A stretch of 64,000 bases of DNA from Corallium rubrum (lineage: Eukaryota; Cnidaria; Anthozoa; Scleralcyonacea; Coralliidae), in the NCBI GenBank assembly GCA_964035015.1, contig OZ036010.1, forward strand, positions 3,543,604 through 3,607,603, read 5' to 3'. Under the pieces are notes generated by a model that saw nothing but the letters and a program-made list of their open reading frames with translations, made no database searches and had not been told where the DNA came from. Positions 11,842 to 22,352 of the stretch are shown here, in pieces. Position 1 is the first letter of the stretch. Each line of letters begins with the position of its first letter. A program made the translations under genes and the position numbers.

Positions 11842-13017
11842 GTGGTTAACGCAGAACGCTTGCAAAATACATTAGCTTCATATAACATGGAGGTCGTGAA
11901 GTCTCAGCCAGATGGCAATTGCTTCTTTACTTCTGTTATTTTTGGTTTGAAACAAATAATTTCTTCTGAAAAATATGTAAACTATCGTGAGTATTTATAT
12001 AGTTTGAATTTATCCTTTAAGCAACTGGAAACAACTGTTCTTCAGTTGCGCAAACTTTTGGTTGAAGAATGGCTAGCAAATATGTCTGAGTATGCTAATT
12101 TCGTTACAAATAAAGATAGGTCCTTTCAAGAGTTGGCAGATCTCTACAGGTTACACGGTGTCTTTGCAGGCGAATTGGGAAACATCATGGTCGTTGGACT
12201 AGCAAACGTTCTTCGAATAAATGTTGTGCTCTTTACATCCATGCAAAGAATGGAAACTATACCAATTGTCCCAAGAGGAAAAGTATTAATAACGTGTCCC
12301 ATTTACTTAGCGTTCAATCATTCTGGATGCGGGCATTACGACGCTGTTATTGAATCCGTAGGCGTAGATACGGAAAAACAAGAACAGACAGCAAACGACT
12401 CACACGTCAATGAAATTCCAAAAAGTTTGAAGCAAAGCAGTTCGGAAGAAAAAGGCTGTCGTTGTGGTAGAGGAGCGGCAAAGCAAAATAAGGAAAGGAA
12501 ATTTTGCTTCCAAGCACCAGGAGAGCGTCGTACGCAGTGTCCTTGTTTCCGTGATCTGAAAAAATGTTCGCAAGCATGTCACTGTTGGAATTGTAACAAC
12601 CCTCATGGCATGAAATTCGACAATTCTGAGACAATCAAGAACACTCAAGCTGCGAGGCCACGAATACGGGAGAAACACAGTATGCACGGTTTGCGAAAAA
12701 CTAGTCTAGACTATATGCTAGAGTGTGGAGAGAAACCAAAAGATCCCAATTGGAATACGATGGAAAAACATGTCCTAACATCACTTGTTGGCCACACTAT
12801 CGAAAAAGGAGAGGCGCTAAATGAGGATAACATCACGATGTTATACAACGAGCTGGTAGACATCGTAAATGAACTGCCAAACGTTAATTTAATTCTGAGC
12901 AAAAAAGAAAGTAAAGTGATAAAGCAAATGCTCAAAAAAACATCCCAGGAAGCAGAACTATTTCGGCAGATATATTTGCAACAGGTTGAAGAGAATATAG
13001 GCACTGATAATTTTTAG
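11842..13017 (+). CDS. OTU cysteine protease plus CXC zinc-binding region (transposase C-terminal half)
   Basis: Open frame of about 390 codons. The OTU domain shows SQPDGNCFFTSV, with catalytic Asp (11911) and Cys (11920), and GCGHYDAV with the His (12334). The spacing, about 140 residues, is usual for OTU deubiquitinases. A Cys-rich segment follows at about 12457-12610: CRCGRG, CPCFRDLKKC and CHCWNCNNPHG, matching the CXC pattern of tesmin/MSL2-like and transposon proteins. The last ~130 residues are helical and charged (LNEDNITMLYNELVD-type); I do not recognise them. The frame has no natural ATG near its start and continues upstream in frame as GTCIDKNANE, so it is probably the C-terminal half of the transposase. 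OTU proteins remove ubiquitin; a role in stabilising the transposase or blunting host silencing is inference. Confidence 0.75.
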   Translation: MVNAERLQNTLASYNMEVVKSQPDGNCFFTSVIFGLKQIISSEKYVNYREYLYSLNLSFKQLETTVLQLRKLLVEEWLANMSEYANFVTNKDRSFQELADLYRLHGVFAGELGNIMVVGLANVLRINVVLFTSMQRMETIPIVPRGKVLITCPIYLAFNHSGCGHYDAVIESVGVDTEKQEQTANDSHVNEIPKSLKQSSSEEKGCRCGRGAAKQNKERKFCFQAPGERRTQCPCFRDLKKCSQACHCWNCNNPHGMKFDNSETIKNTQAARPRIREKHSMHGLRKTSLDYMLECGEKPKDPNWNTMEKHVLTSLVGHTIEKGEALNEDNITMLYNELVDIVNELPNVNLILSKKESKVIKQMLKKTSQEAELFRQIYLQQVEENIGTDNF

Positions 13018-13065
13018 TTAATTATACATATATACGTCATTATAGGTCTTCAAACTGATCATAGG

Positions 13066-14543
13066 TGAATTGAGAACAAAATATATTAGGCCTATAATTG
13101 TTGATATTCTAATTTTACTTTTTTGTTTGATTATCCTGATTGACACGACAAGTTAAGTCTCAAACTAGTAACGCTTATATATTGATTATTGTGGAAAATA
13201 AAAATGTTATTTTAAGCAGTGTTCTTGTATTCAGTTACGTTCAATAATTAATTATACCTTGGACTTTGGTTATTTTAGCGCAAACCGACACACCTTTTTG
13301 AGTATCTGATAAGAAGCTTAGACAAAGAAAGCCAATTAGCATAAACCTTTTAACATGAAAGGAAACAAGAAATTATAATCTGACTTCCGAGCCCATGAAT
13401 CCTTCATAGTTCAAATTTCTAACTCATCTTGTATGCCGCAATATGTATGAGCTTATTTTATGTGCACCCATTGTCTTTTGTTAGATTCTGAAGTGCATGT
13501 AGGGCTAACCAGTCTTCTTCTAAAATATTTTGACAGTTTTATATTTGTTCCTATCGCAATTTTTCATAAAAATCCTCATCGCTGGCCAACTCGAAATTAG
13601 CCATTAATAGGAACTGAACTATTATTGATCACTTAACTAATAGCTAATATAAAATAACAGCCATGGCAAACTGTTCTTTACCTAGTAGTTTTATACTGTG
13701 AGATAAAAGGGCCGTTTGTGTATGAGAGATAACACACACACAAACTTATCTTTCGAAAAACTTCACATCCCCAACGTAACATGCGTCTTATATGTGCGTC
13801 ATATATATAGCCACAGTCACGGGAATGAAAGGATATAATTTTACACTGGCGTTCTAGCGCTAAGGATCGCGTTATTTCTGTAGATAGTTTCTCGCTTTGA
13901 GATATTGAAGACTTTTCCTGGCGCTCTGGCAGCCAATGGATAATTTTTAATACACTGACAAACTGGCGCCCTGGCACTAAGGGTCGCGTTATTTCTCTAG
14001 TTTCCGCTACGAGATATTGAACACTTTTCCTGGCGCTCTGGCAGCCAGTGGATAATTTTACACTGGCAAACTGGCGCTCTGGCAGCCAGTGGATAATTTT
14101 ACACTGGCAAACTGGCGCTCTGGCAGCCAGTGGATAATTTTACACTGGCAAACTGGCGCTCTGGCAGCCAGTGGATAATTTTACACTGGCAAACTGGCGC
14201 TCTGGCACTAAGGATCGCGTTATTTCTCTAGTTTCCGCTACGAGATATTGAACACTTTTCCTGGCGCTCTGGCAGCCAGTGGATAATTTTACACTGGCAA
14301 ACTGGCGCTCTGGCGCTTTGCTAATGCTCTGGAAAACTGGCGCTATAAGGGTGTATTCTCTGTAGTTCTTGAGAGTGTCTTGAAACTGTTCAAAAATATA
14401 TTTCATGATAATAACGAGATAAGTTAATTTGTCATCCTGAACAATGAAGCATGTAATATATAATGTGTCATGTTGATGATTGTGATGATCAATAATAGAT
14501 CATTTGTGACGCACTCTGTGCTCTGCTACACAGCGCAACAACC
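13066..14543 (-). repeat. Right terminal inverted repeat (about 1.48 kb)
   Basis: Partner of 1949-3322 and about 100 bp longer, because it carries an extra subterminal minisatellite block (about 14200-14330). It starts about 50 bases after the stop of the OTU-CXC gene. Confidence 0.9.
13840..14345. repeat. Subterminal minisatellite of the right TIR
   Basis: Reverse complement of the left array. It has about five contiguous 41-bp units near 14029-14212 plus one more block to about 14330. The copy number exceeds the left end, which accounts for the different TIR lengths. Confidence 0.8.
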
Positions 14544-14551
14544 GGCTTTTC
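14544..14551. repeat. Right 8-bp target-site duplication GGCTTTTC
   Basis: Second copy of the duplication, directly after the terminal CAACAACC of the right inverted repeat. Confidence 0.85.
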
Positions 14552-15057
14552 TGCAGTTCTGTGTTGATGTTAAGTTGCTTTTCTAACTTTTCTTCTGCTT
14601 GACGTCTTTCTGCTTTAACACTAGTAAGACTATCAGTCAACTCTTCACAACATTCCGCAATACGTATATTTTGCTCTTGAAGCACTTCCTTCTCGGTGCT
14701 GAGGTTGTCAAGCTCTTCCTTAATCTCGCTTACATGTTGGATTTCACCTCTGCATATAGCAATTCTTTTAACGCTGTTTGCACAAAGCATATATGATCGT
14801 CCACGTTTTGTTGACAACTTGTTATTCGTCGTTGAAACCAACTTTCTAACGTGGTTTTCAACTCTAGCACAATTTTCTTTGAGAAGCACGACATACCTTT
14901 CGGCTAAGAAACAATTGATGATCTGAACGAACGATACATCTGGTGATTTCTTCTTAAGGTCATACCAGCTTTTCAAACACTTGTCCCCGAGCCGGGCGTA
15001 AGGGCCGAAGGCCCGGAGCCCGGTGAGGGTGCTAATCTCGACATGCGTGGAGTCCAT
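14544..15057 (-). CDS. Multi-copy GDG/GGDYK-family gene, 5' exon, cut by the transposon
   Basis: Open frame from ATG at 15057 (MDSTHVEISTL) through GLRAFGPYARLGDK and a conserved block around KSWYDLKKKSPDVSF. A long Lys/Glu-rich stretch with heptad-like spacing (EELDNLSTEKEVLQEQN onward) is probably coiled coil. The frame reaches ELQKS at the 8-bp target duplication (14544-14551). Beyond it the frame runs into the transposon repeat and stops. The codons continue in frame at 1948 once the transposon and one duplication copy are removed. I chose this start because the sequence around the ATG, including the upstream bases ACACGCGTGTAAAATGGAC, recurs at 60851. As it stands the allele is disrupted. 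The frames on both sides are otherwise open, which suggests a recent insertion. Function unknown. Confidence 0.75.
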
Positions 15058-15939
15058 TTTACACGCGTGTTAAAATGCGAATCAGTTTGAGCGATCTGAA
15101 TATTTGTATATATATATGTGTGGACGGACCACGCGCTGTGAAGATTGTAGGGCACTGGAAACAATATAGTTCTTGACAAAAAAGATTTGAAGTAATATAT
15201 TCTTGACAAAAAGACTTGAGAAAGGAGTTTTGGAGATACGTACATTCATTTCAAAAGAACAGAAACAAATCAACGTCTTGACTAAAGGAAACCCGTCAAA
15301 CCGAACCTCGAAAGAGGGAAAAAGATATAGAAAACCAACGATGATATACAAGGCCGAAAAGTTTAAGCTACGGTAAAAATATAGAGCAGTCGCTCTCAGT
15401 AATCACGAACACTTCGTAGCAAAACTGTTCGAGTTTCCCTGTTTACATCTATGACTGTTAATTTTGTTTTATATTATGACATTTTGTGTGTCCTTGAAGT
15501 CCGTTTTAAACGTATCATATCCATAATTGCATGTTTTTTCTTGCCGATGCCCGTTGTATTTTTTACCTGTGGCTGCCGTCTTATCTTCTTTTAAATAGTT
15601 TTCTTTTTGTAAAACTACTTAATATGACTTAGCGGTTGTTTATAGTTTAGCATAAAAAATGGAAAAGGAATTTTTTTAAAACGTACAAATGCTGTTGAAA
15701 TATTTATTAAGGCCCATTAACATGTATGTGAAAATATTTTCAGCAATTCAGATTTCGAAATGAAAAACTGTTTTTGTTATATTTGTTTAAATAAATTTAA
15801 AATATCATAAATGAATATCAGCCAGGCAGTTTGAGTAGTTTTCAAAATGCAATATATTTAGATACCAAGCAATGGTCTTTGTAAACATGGAAAGAAAGAA
15901 CTGTAAAGTATAACCCTAATGTTTTGATAAAATTCTGAC
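15058..15939. other. Upstream of the family gene; no gene seen
   Basis: A short TA-rich stretch (15105-15118) sits about 50 bases upstream of the ATG and could serve as a promoter. No coding or clear repeat beyond that. Confidence 0.5.
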
Positions 15940-16013
15940 GCCTGCTTCAGTAGCGTGGTGGTAACATCGTCGGCTTGCACGCGAACGAGATCGAGTTCGA
16001 AACCTGGGAGGCG
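15940..16013 (+). repeat. Degenerate tRNA-like sequence (SINE head or tRNA pseudogene)
   Basis: A-box-like AGTAGCGTGGTGG and B-box-like GAGTTCGAAACCT are at the right distance. The acceptor ends GCCTGCT and GGGAGGC pair at about six of seven positions, allowing one G-U. The anticodon stem pairs poorly, so it is not a functional tRNA gene. Confidence 0.45.
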
Positions 16014-16019
16014 ACATGC

Positions 16020-17127
16020 AATTTTTTAATCTCAATATATTTTACGAAATATCATCCTTAAATTTTTCTTTGTTTTTTGTTGCATTTTTCTTTAAAAAAA
16101 TAGAGTTTTTGTTTTTTATTTCAAATATTCTACCAGAATTAAATCTATATTTTCATTCCGACAGGAGTAGCTATTTCCAGGCCTCCAATAAAAAAAGAGC
16201 GGAAGGGGGGTTGCTGTAAAAGGGGGCGAGGGGTTATTGCATTTATGCATTTCTAGTTATGGACAGTAATTGTGAACGATATTTCATTTTTCTCAGTAGC
16301 GGATTGACCATTACCATGGTTTATAGAAAAATTGTTTCGATATTTGGCAAAATCGTACAACTTATGAATATTTATGACCATGGCAAGTCATATACTGATA
16401 TACATGTACATTATGTACATGCCATTTTCAATTCCGCGCGTCTTTCCGCGGAAATTTTTAATCATACCCAGTCTGTCTCGGACAAAATAGCGAAGCAAAA
16501 TAAACTGCTGACCTCAACAACTGCAGATTCTAAAAGCTAATCTTTCTACGATTGTTTTGATACCAAATGTGCTTATTTATGGTCATGTTTTCCTTAAAAA
16601 TGAACGTGTGTTTTCAACAGTTTTTCAAACCGGACATTGAAGATCATAACAACTTTGGCTTGCGAAAACCTTGCAAACTACTCGTTTTCAACAGGATTTT
16701 GGAACAACTTTATTTCACTGCCCGGATAATAATTATTTGGATATGGGTAGAGGTAAGATTGAACTACGACACTCCGCCTTGGCAAAATCAAATTTGTTTA
16801 TTTGTTGCGTATAATTCTCCGTCAAATATCGCGTTTAACGTCTGTTTGAGCGTATTTACTAGGCTGGAATAAAGGGCGAAGTTGCCGTGACAGGCATCTC
16901 CAATGGAACAAGTTAACGTTTACTTCTAAACAAAATTTTTGCATTATTATAAACAGAAACTGGACTAGAATTAGAAACTATCTTGGCAAATTGGATAAAA
17001 TACGCTGTTTAAGTTCATGTTGTCATTATTTGAACGCTCTCTATGTAAATCCTTCTGTATTATTTGCTTGAAATGTTTTGCTTTTGTGAATGACCGCTGG
17101 CGTGGCGCGGGCTCAATGTCCGAGTTT
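16020..17127. other. No gene recognised
   Basis: AT-rich sequence with only short frames. A fragment at 17128-17184 (reverse complement of CCGAAACAGAGAACGTAGGA) belongs to the repeat family also seen at 23620 and 48396. Confidence 0.5.
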
Positions 17128-17200
17128 TCTGGCGATGTCGAAACGTTAGACTCCTACGTTCTCTGTTTCGGCAGTTATCTAACCTTACTCTATTTTCGGT

Positions 17201-17519
<319 letters not shown>

Positions 17520-17572
17520 TAAGTCCCTACATCACTTTTCTCACATCCAAAAAAAAAACATTCCTTAATTCA

Positions 17573-17849
17573 TAGTCCCTAGAATTATATTGTCTGGAGA
17601 CGCGGCGAACATCAAAGCGGTTAACAATGAGATACAATTTAGGTTGAGGGTGGCAAATAAGGTGCACAATCTTTTGTTTTACGTTCATTAATATTTATAA
17701 GGCAACGCTGCCATTGGTTGATTGCTTCATTATACCAAAAATACAATGCGTTCAGCAAGCGTTAAGGTGAAATAAGGTGCACAGACGTGAACAAAAACCT
17801 AGAACAAAGACTTCTGCCGCGTTTCCAGACAATTTATTTCTAGGGACTA
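17573..17849. mobile_element. MITE with TAGTCCCTAGAA ends
   Basis: Ends share TAGTCCCTAGAA, TTGTCTGGA and CGCGGC as inverted repeats of about 37 bp. No coding. Confidence 0.65.
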
Positions 17850-18119
17850 TGCTTAATTAGAACGCCACAATATTGGATATGTTATTCATATTCTTTTAAC
17901 TTGGCAGGAAACTTTGAAACTCAATAGAGCACGAATTCCTAAACTGCGCACTACAGCCACTAGCAAGGACCAAATGATAGATTCCTGCACAGCAAAAGAA
18001 ACACTGGTTTCGGACAAAGAAATTGAAGTATGTAAACTGTCAGTGTATGCTTGATAAGTACAAAACAATTAATTAATTCTTTGAAAGTTTTCATGGCGAT
18101 ATGTATTATAACATAAGTA

Positions 18120-18443
18120 ACGTTTACAACACGAGCGGCCGTGTTGTATTGAATTATACAATCACGAGCCGAAGGCGAGTGATTGTATATTCAATACAAC
18201 AAGGACGCGAGTGTTGTAAACAACTTATAAATAGTAAAAATCCCTTTGGGATATTGAGATGCTAATTTGCTAATTAGTTATAAGCACTAGTGGTTGTATC
18301 AGAAGAGTATACATCCACTAGTGGTTGTAACTAATTAGCATCATTGGTTTTAGTTTGTATGGGGTTTACAGGGGTATACATGTGACGTAATTTCTGAAAT
18401 TGGATTGGCTGCAAAACTCATGAATTAGTAAAGAATTTCACAA
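18120..18443. mobile_element. Palindrome-headed MITE, copy 2
   Basis: Same orientation and almost the same sequence as 3908-4230. Small differences include the CACTAGTGG arm and one base in the hairpin head. Confidence 0.75.
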
Positions 18444-18480
18444 GATGTAATACAACGGCGTTTCTGATTGGTTACCGTGC

Positions 18481-19468
18481 GTGCTCCATTTAACAATTAG
18501 ACAACGAGGGACGAGTTGTCTAATTGTTTTAGTATACACCCTGTACCTACTCTAAAGAATACAGTTTTTCTAGTGCAAACTGACGAAAATATTGTGTTAC
18601 TTAACCAATCGTGAGCGGCAAGTAAAAGCAGATTTATTAATAAATACGGTTTAATTGTATTTCGTTCCTTACCATTAAAAATCTTCATGCCATATTTTGT
18701 AGCGTTTTTAGTTTTCTCAGGGATAGAATTTTCTATCAAACTCTCAAAAAATTCCTCCGAAACGTCTACAAAACGAGAGTTTACTGCCATATTTTTTCAG
18801 GTTTGTTTTCATTTTTCTCAAACGTTGTCCATCACGAATAGACAACGGTTGAGTAGCCAATCAGAACGCAGGATTTGTAATAGACGATGGTTGGGTGTCT
18901 AAAACTTGATGGAGCACGATAAATTCAGACGTAATGAGAAACTCATTTTTAATCAGCGAAATAAATATTGTTTTCCGTTGTTTTGTGTCTGATTCTCTGT
19001 TATAAAAGAAAAGGTTCATGGTTAGGCGTGCTCCATTGAGTTTTAGTATACACCCAACCATCGTCTATTACAAATCCTGCATTCTGATTGGCTACTCAAC
19101 CGTTGTCTATCCGTGATGGACAACGTTTGAGAAAAATGAAAACAAACTTGAAAAAATATGGCAGTAAACTCTCGTTTTGTAGACGTTTTGGAGGAATTTT
19201 TTGAGAGTTTGATAGAAAATTCTATCCCTGAGAAAACTAAAAACGCCACAAAATATGGCATGAAGATTTTTAATGGTAAGGAACGAAATACAATTAAACC
19301 GTATTTTATTAATAAATCTGCTTTTACTTGCCGCTCACGATTGGTTAAATAACACAACATTTTCGTCAGTTTGCACTAGAAAAACTGTATTTTTTAGAGT
19401 AGGTACAGGGTGTATACTAAAACAATTAGACAACTCGTCCTCGTTGTCTAATTGTTAAATGGATGCAC
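18481..19468. repeat. Inverted pair of a ~425-bp exon-bearing repeat
   Basis: Arms 18481-18905 and 19041-19468 are inverted copies around a 135-bp loop. Each arm holds, outermost, a short hairpin (ACAATTAGACAACGAGG / CTCGTTGTCTAATTGT type) and, inside, an open frame beginning MAVNSRFVDV. That frame ends NATKYGMKIFNG directly before GTAAGG, a good splice donor (right copy 19158 onward, left copy from 18790). The motif resembles the N-terminal part of DUF3504/Crypton-type or ZMYM-like proteins; this is a weak match from memory. The right copy reads PEKTKNATKYG with few differences from the left. Confidence 0.6.
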
Positions 19469-19680
19469 GCGGGAAGTTGGAGAGCACTAAAACTTTCGCG
19501 CTCTCCGAACTTCCCGCATGCATCCATAACTCGAACGGAGCACGCCAAACCATGAACCATTTCTTAATTGCTCAGCTTTCGGCCTGTTGACTCTCATGCC
19601 TTCATTGCTCTGATGAAGGCCTGAGGCAACAGGCCGAAAGCTTAGCAAAAAATATTTTACGTGGTGTTTCCACAAAACAT
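19469..19680. repeat. Two hairpins and a TTTTACGTGG repeat
   Basis: 19469-19525: GGGAAGTTGGAGAG / CTCTCCGAACTTCCC arms. 19569-19645: TTTCGGCCTGTTG / CAACAGGCCGAAA arms. 19651-19680 shares ATTTTACGTGGTGTTTCCAC with the hairpin at 26403-26471. Confidence 0.7.
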
Positions 19681-19984
19681 ATCTATATATCAGTATGAAA
19701 TAACTAAATACAAAACGAAAATAGATTCAAAAACAGTATGAGTTCAGAAAAGAGGGGGGTGGGAGAGGAAAGAGAAGGCGGGAGAGGAGAGAGGGGACAG
19801 GAGAGGAGACGGGAGGGCCTGTTCACAGGCTAAACTCATCGTACATTAAAAATAATCTGCTCCTTTCCAGATGCAACTGCAACGAAAGAATCCAACAAAG
19901 TTAAGTCAAGGTGCTTTACGGACATTAAGCCTTGAAAGACGAGACAGAGTTCCAAAGGTATATAATTAGTTAATGACTGGGATA

Positions 19985-20675
19985 CACAACCTCGTCCCCA
20001 GGGCATTTTGCCTCCACGTTGGGAGGTCGGCGAAAATGGCCCTGGCATCGGCTGGTCACGTGACACCCAGAATTTTGGGGTGTTTTGGCAAGAAAATTTA
20101 TGCGGTCTTTGTGTTTCGTTTTTGTATAATACGTATAGATCGTTTTCATCTGACGTCACGGTGGCATATTGGTGTACCAAAACAATGAAATGGCGGCCAT
20201 ATTGGTGTACGGCATGGGAATTAGCTCTTTCTTATTCAAATATTTTGTATTGTTTCACCACCCCAATGGGGCCACTGATCACGTGAGTGAAAACGATCTA
20301 TACATGAATATTAAATAAGAACTATTTAACGCTCTGCCGAATCACTCATGTGAACCTTTATCATAAATACAACTGGCTAGCATTATTCATCATGATACTC
20401 CCCACGATTATCCAGGATACATTTAAATGTCGGGAAGAAACATATATCTAATGTTGTTCTTGACTTTAACCAAAGCTATCGTTACAATTCTTTGGATGAA
20501 CTTCGCAGAGTGGATTTATTGCAATTCATATTTTGATGAATAAATTACACTGTATCTGAATTAATCAAGTTTTGAAACCGGCCAATCCGATTATAGAATC
20601 GACCAGCCGATGCCAGGGCCATTTTCGCCGACCTCCCAACGTGGAGGCAAAATGCCCTGGGGACGAGGTTGTGGG
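19985..20675. mobile_element. ~690-bp element bounded by inverted ACCTCGTCCCCAGGGC repeats
   Basis: About 75-bp inverted ends: 19988-20062 and 20602-20673 share CCTCGTCCCCAGGGCATTTT and GGTCGGCGAAAATGG. The interior near 20160-20215 holds two units of the GGTGTACCAAAACAATGAAA repeat that forms the array at 55.9 kb. No coding. Confidence 0.65.
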
Positions 20676-20828
20676 ATACATAAACCATCCTATTATTCTC
20701 CTGATATAATAACAAAAACTCTTGAGAATCGTTTTATGTTTGTGAATAGTCAGAACAGTAGGAAAAAGTAGTATATAAAGCACACAACTATAATTAATGC
20801 ACTAATACAAGTCAAACATACATGTATT

Positions 20829-21330
20829 AAGACCGGTCTCGAATTCGTCTTATTTCGCCGTGTAAACAGGCGGAACGGTACGAATTCGAGACCGCTTCCG
20901 AATTTGCCCGGTACCGTGTAAACGGGGTCTTGGGGTCTGTTTATACAACATGTCCTCTCACTTGAGTATCATGATAATCATCATTTCTTCACACAGTCGA
21001 ATATGATGATTATCATGATGCTCAAGTGAGATTCTGTCCCACATGCGGGATGTTAAACTAAATTGCATATAACAAAAGAACCATTAGGGGTGTTGTGGTC
21101 GGGGTCTGAGTGGTGGGACTTCTTTCCGGAGGGTTGTGGTTAGGGTTAGGTCCAACGGGGGGTTGTAGTTAGGGTTAGAGTTGTCAGGGGGGTTGTGGTT
21201 AGGGTTAGGTTTAGAGGTGGGGGTTGAGTTGGGGGTTTGGGGGTAGGGAATTCTTTTTTTTAAATGATGATTATTGTTAATTCAACGGCATCTCACAAAT
21301 GACGATAATCATCATTTCGAAATGAGAGGA
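20829..21330. repeat. Small inverted repeats and telomere-like TTAGGG stretch
   Basis: GGTCTCGAATTCG is inverted at 20836 and 20889. TCACTTGAGTATCATGATAATC is inverted at 20956-20977 and about 21008-21029. 21085-21240 contains several GGTTAGGGTTAG words in a degenerate G-rich stretch. No coding. Confidence 0.55.
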
Positions 21331-21331
21331 T

Positions 21332-21656
21332 ATGCTGGCTTATATGATCCCGGTGTACCGGGACGGGATGGCAGCCGGGATGATTTTGATGTATTGAAAT
21401 AAGTCAACACGTAAAACAGAAAAACCACGCGATGCCTGAAGAAACTCAGATTTTGTTGATCTGATCCTAAAGTTAAAAGTGAATGACTGTGGCAATTGAA
21501 AATGGCTTTTGTTGAAGTTATTTAGTAATCTACGCCTTGAAACATGTAGGCGAAAGCTTTCCGATGCACATAATCAAAGACCGTGACTTATTTCAATACA
21601 TCAAAATCATTCCGGCTGCCATCCCGTCCCGGTACACCGGGATCATATAAACAGGC
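21332..21656. mobile_element. MITE with ATGATCCCGGTGTACCGGGA ends
   Basis: Inverted ends 21338-21403 and 21588-21648 share ATATGATCCCGGTGTACCGG and GGGATGGCAGCCGG. CCGGTGTACCGG is itself palindromic and recurs at 51484 and in the 52.25-kb array. Confidence 0.7.
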
Positions 21657-22007
21657 CCTTAGATTAAGTTTTTGTCCTGTGAGTGTTTTATATAATCAGA
21701 GTTTCTCTAAGCATGCAGGCAAACTAAACTGAGCAAAGTGAAAAGCCGGTAAACTGTCGAGCCCACATTTGATAACGAAATACTGACGTTTCGAGTGGAG
21801 CTCTTAATAGCTTTGGATAACTGTTTTCTTTCATCTACTGACATATATAGGCAGTTTTACGAGACGCAAAACAACTTCGAGCCAAATTAAATCCTGACGT
21901 TTCCTTTTCTGATAGTTCAAAATTGTCCAAGGTAAGTTAACCCCTTGGTGACTGACAGCTCTTCTGTTTAACCCTTTACCCAGATTACCATGCACGAGGC
22001 CTAGTTC

Positions 22008-22352
22008 TCACTTGTAAAAATCGTAAGAATCGGGTTCAGTTCTATCCCCAATTGTCGGCGATTCTTAAGCGTGGTTTCCATTAGATCATCTCGATCGCCC
22101 CAATCGTCCCGATTGCCTGAATCCATCCAATCAGATTGGGCGATTCGAAATATCTCTATTCTGATTGGAGAAATTTGGGCAACCAGGGCGATCGAGACGA
22201 TCGTATGGAGACCAGGCTTTACGACAGCCACGTTCACACGTGATTCGGATTCTTGCTATGCTTCCGATCAGATCGGCGACTGTCTGTAACAATCCCAGAC
22301 TATCTGGGAAGGAAAAATCCCCAATTCTTACGACAAGTGAGAACCAGGCTTA
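22008..22352. mobile_element. MITE with TTCTCACTTGT...ACAAGTGAGAA ends
   Basis: The ends pair across about 25 bases with a short gap (TTCTCACTTGTAAAAATCGTAAGAAT against ATTCTTACGACAAGTGAGAA). The interior has further CGATTGGGC-type inverted words. No coding. Confidence 0.65.

Larger units (their letters stand above)
1949..14543. mobile_element. 12.6-kb autonomous-type DNA transposon with 1.4-kb TIRs, OTU and DUF3987 cargo
   Basis: Ends begin GGTTGTTGCGCTGTG and finish with its reverse complement. They are flanked by 8-bp direct repeats GGCTTTTC at 1941-1948 and 14544-14551. The long inverted repeats are 1949-3322 and 13066-14543. Between them lie two gene blocks transcribed outward from a central ~1-kb region. 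The leftward block is DUF3987-like and stops at 3328, six bases inside the left TIR boundary. The rightward block is transposase-OTU-CXC and stops at 13017, about 50 bases short of the right TIR. This tight packing says both blocks belong to the element. A LINE (5648-8414) and two MITEs (3908-4230, 9220-9528) are later insertions, so the original length was about 9.2 kb. An 8-bp duplication is compatible with hAT, P, Merlin, Zisupton/KDZ or Mutator-like groups; I cannot place it further. Confidence 0.85.

Noticed and set aside
15940-16013. Functional tRNA gene
   Set aside because: Anticodon arm does not pair well; no strict tRNA fold.
21085-21240. Telomere or interstitial telomeric repeat
   Set aside because: TTAGGG words are few and imperfect in a generally G-rich stretch.
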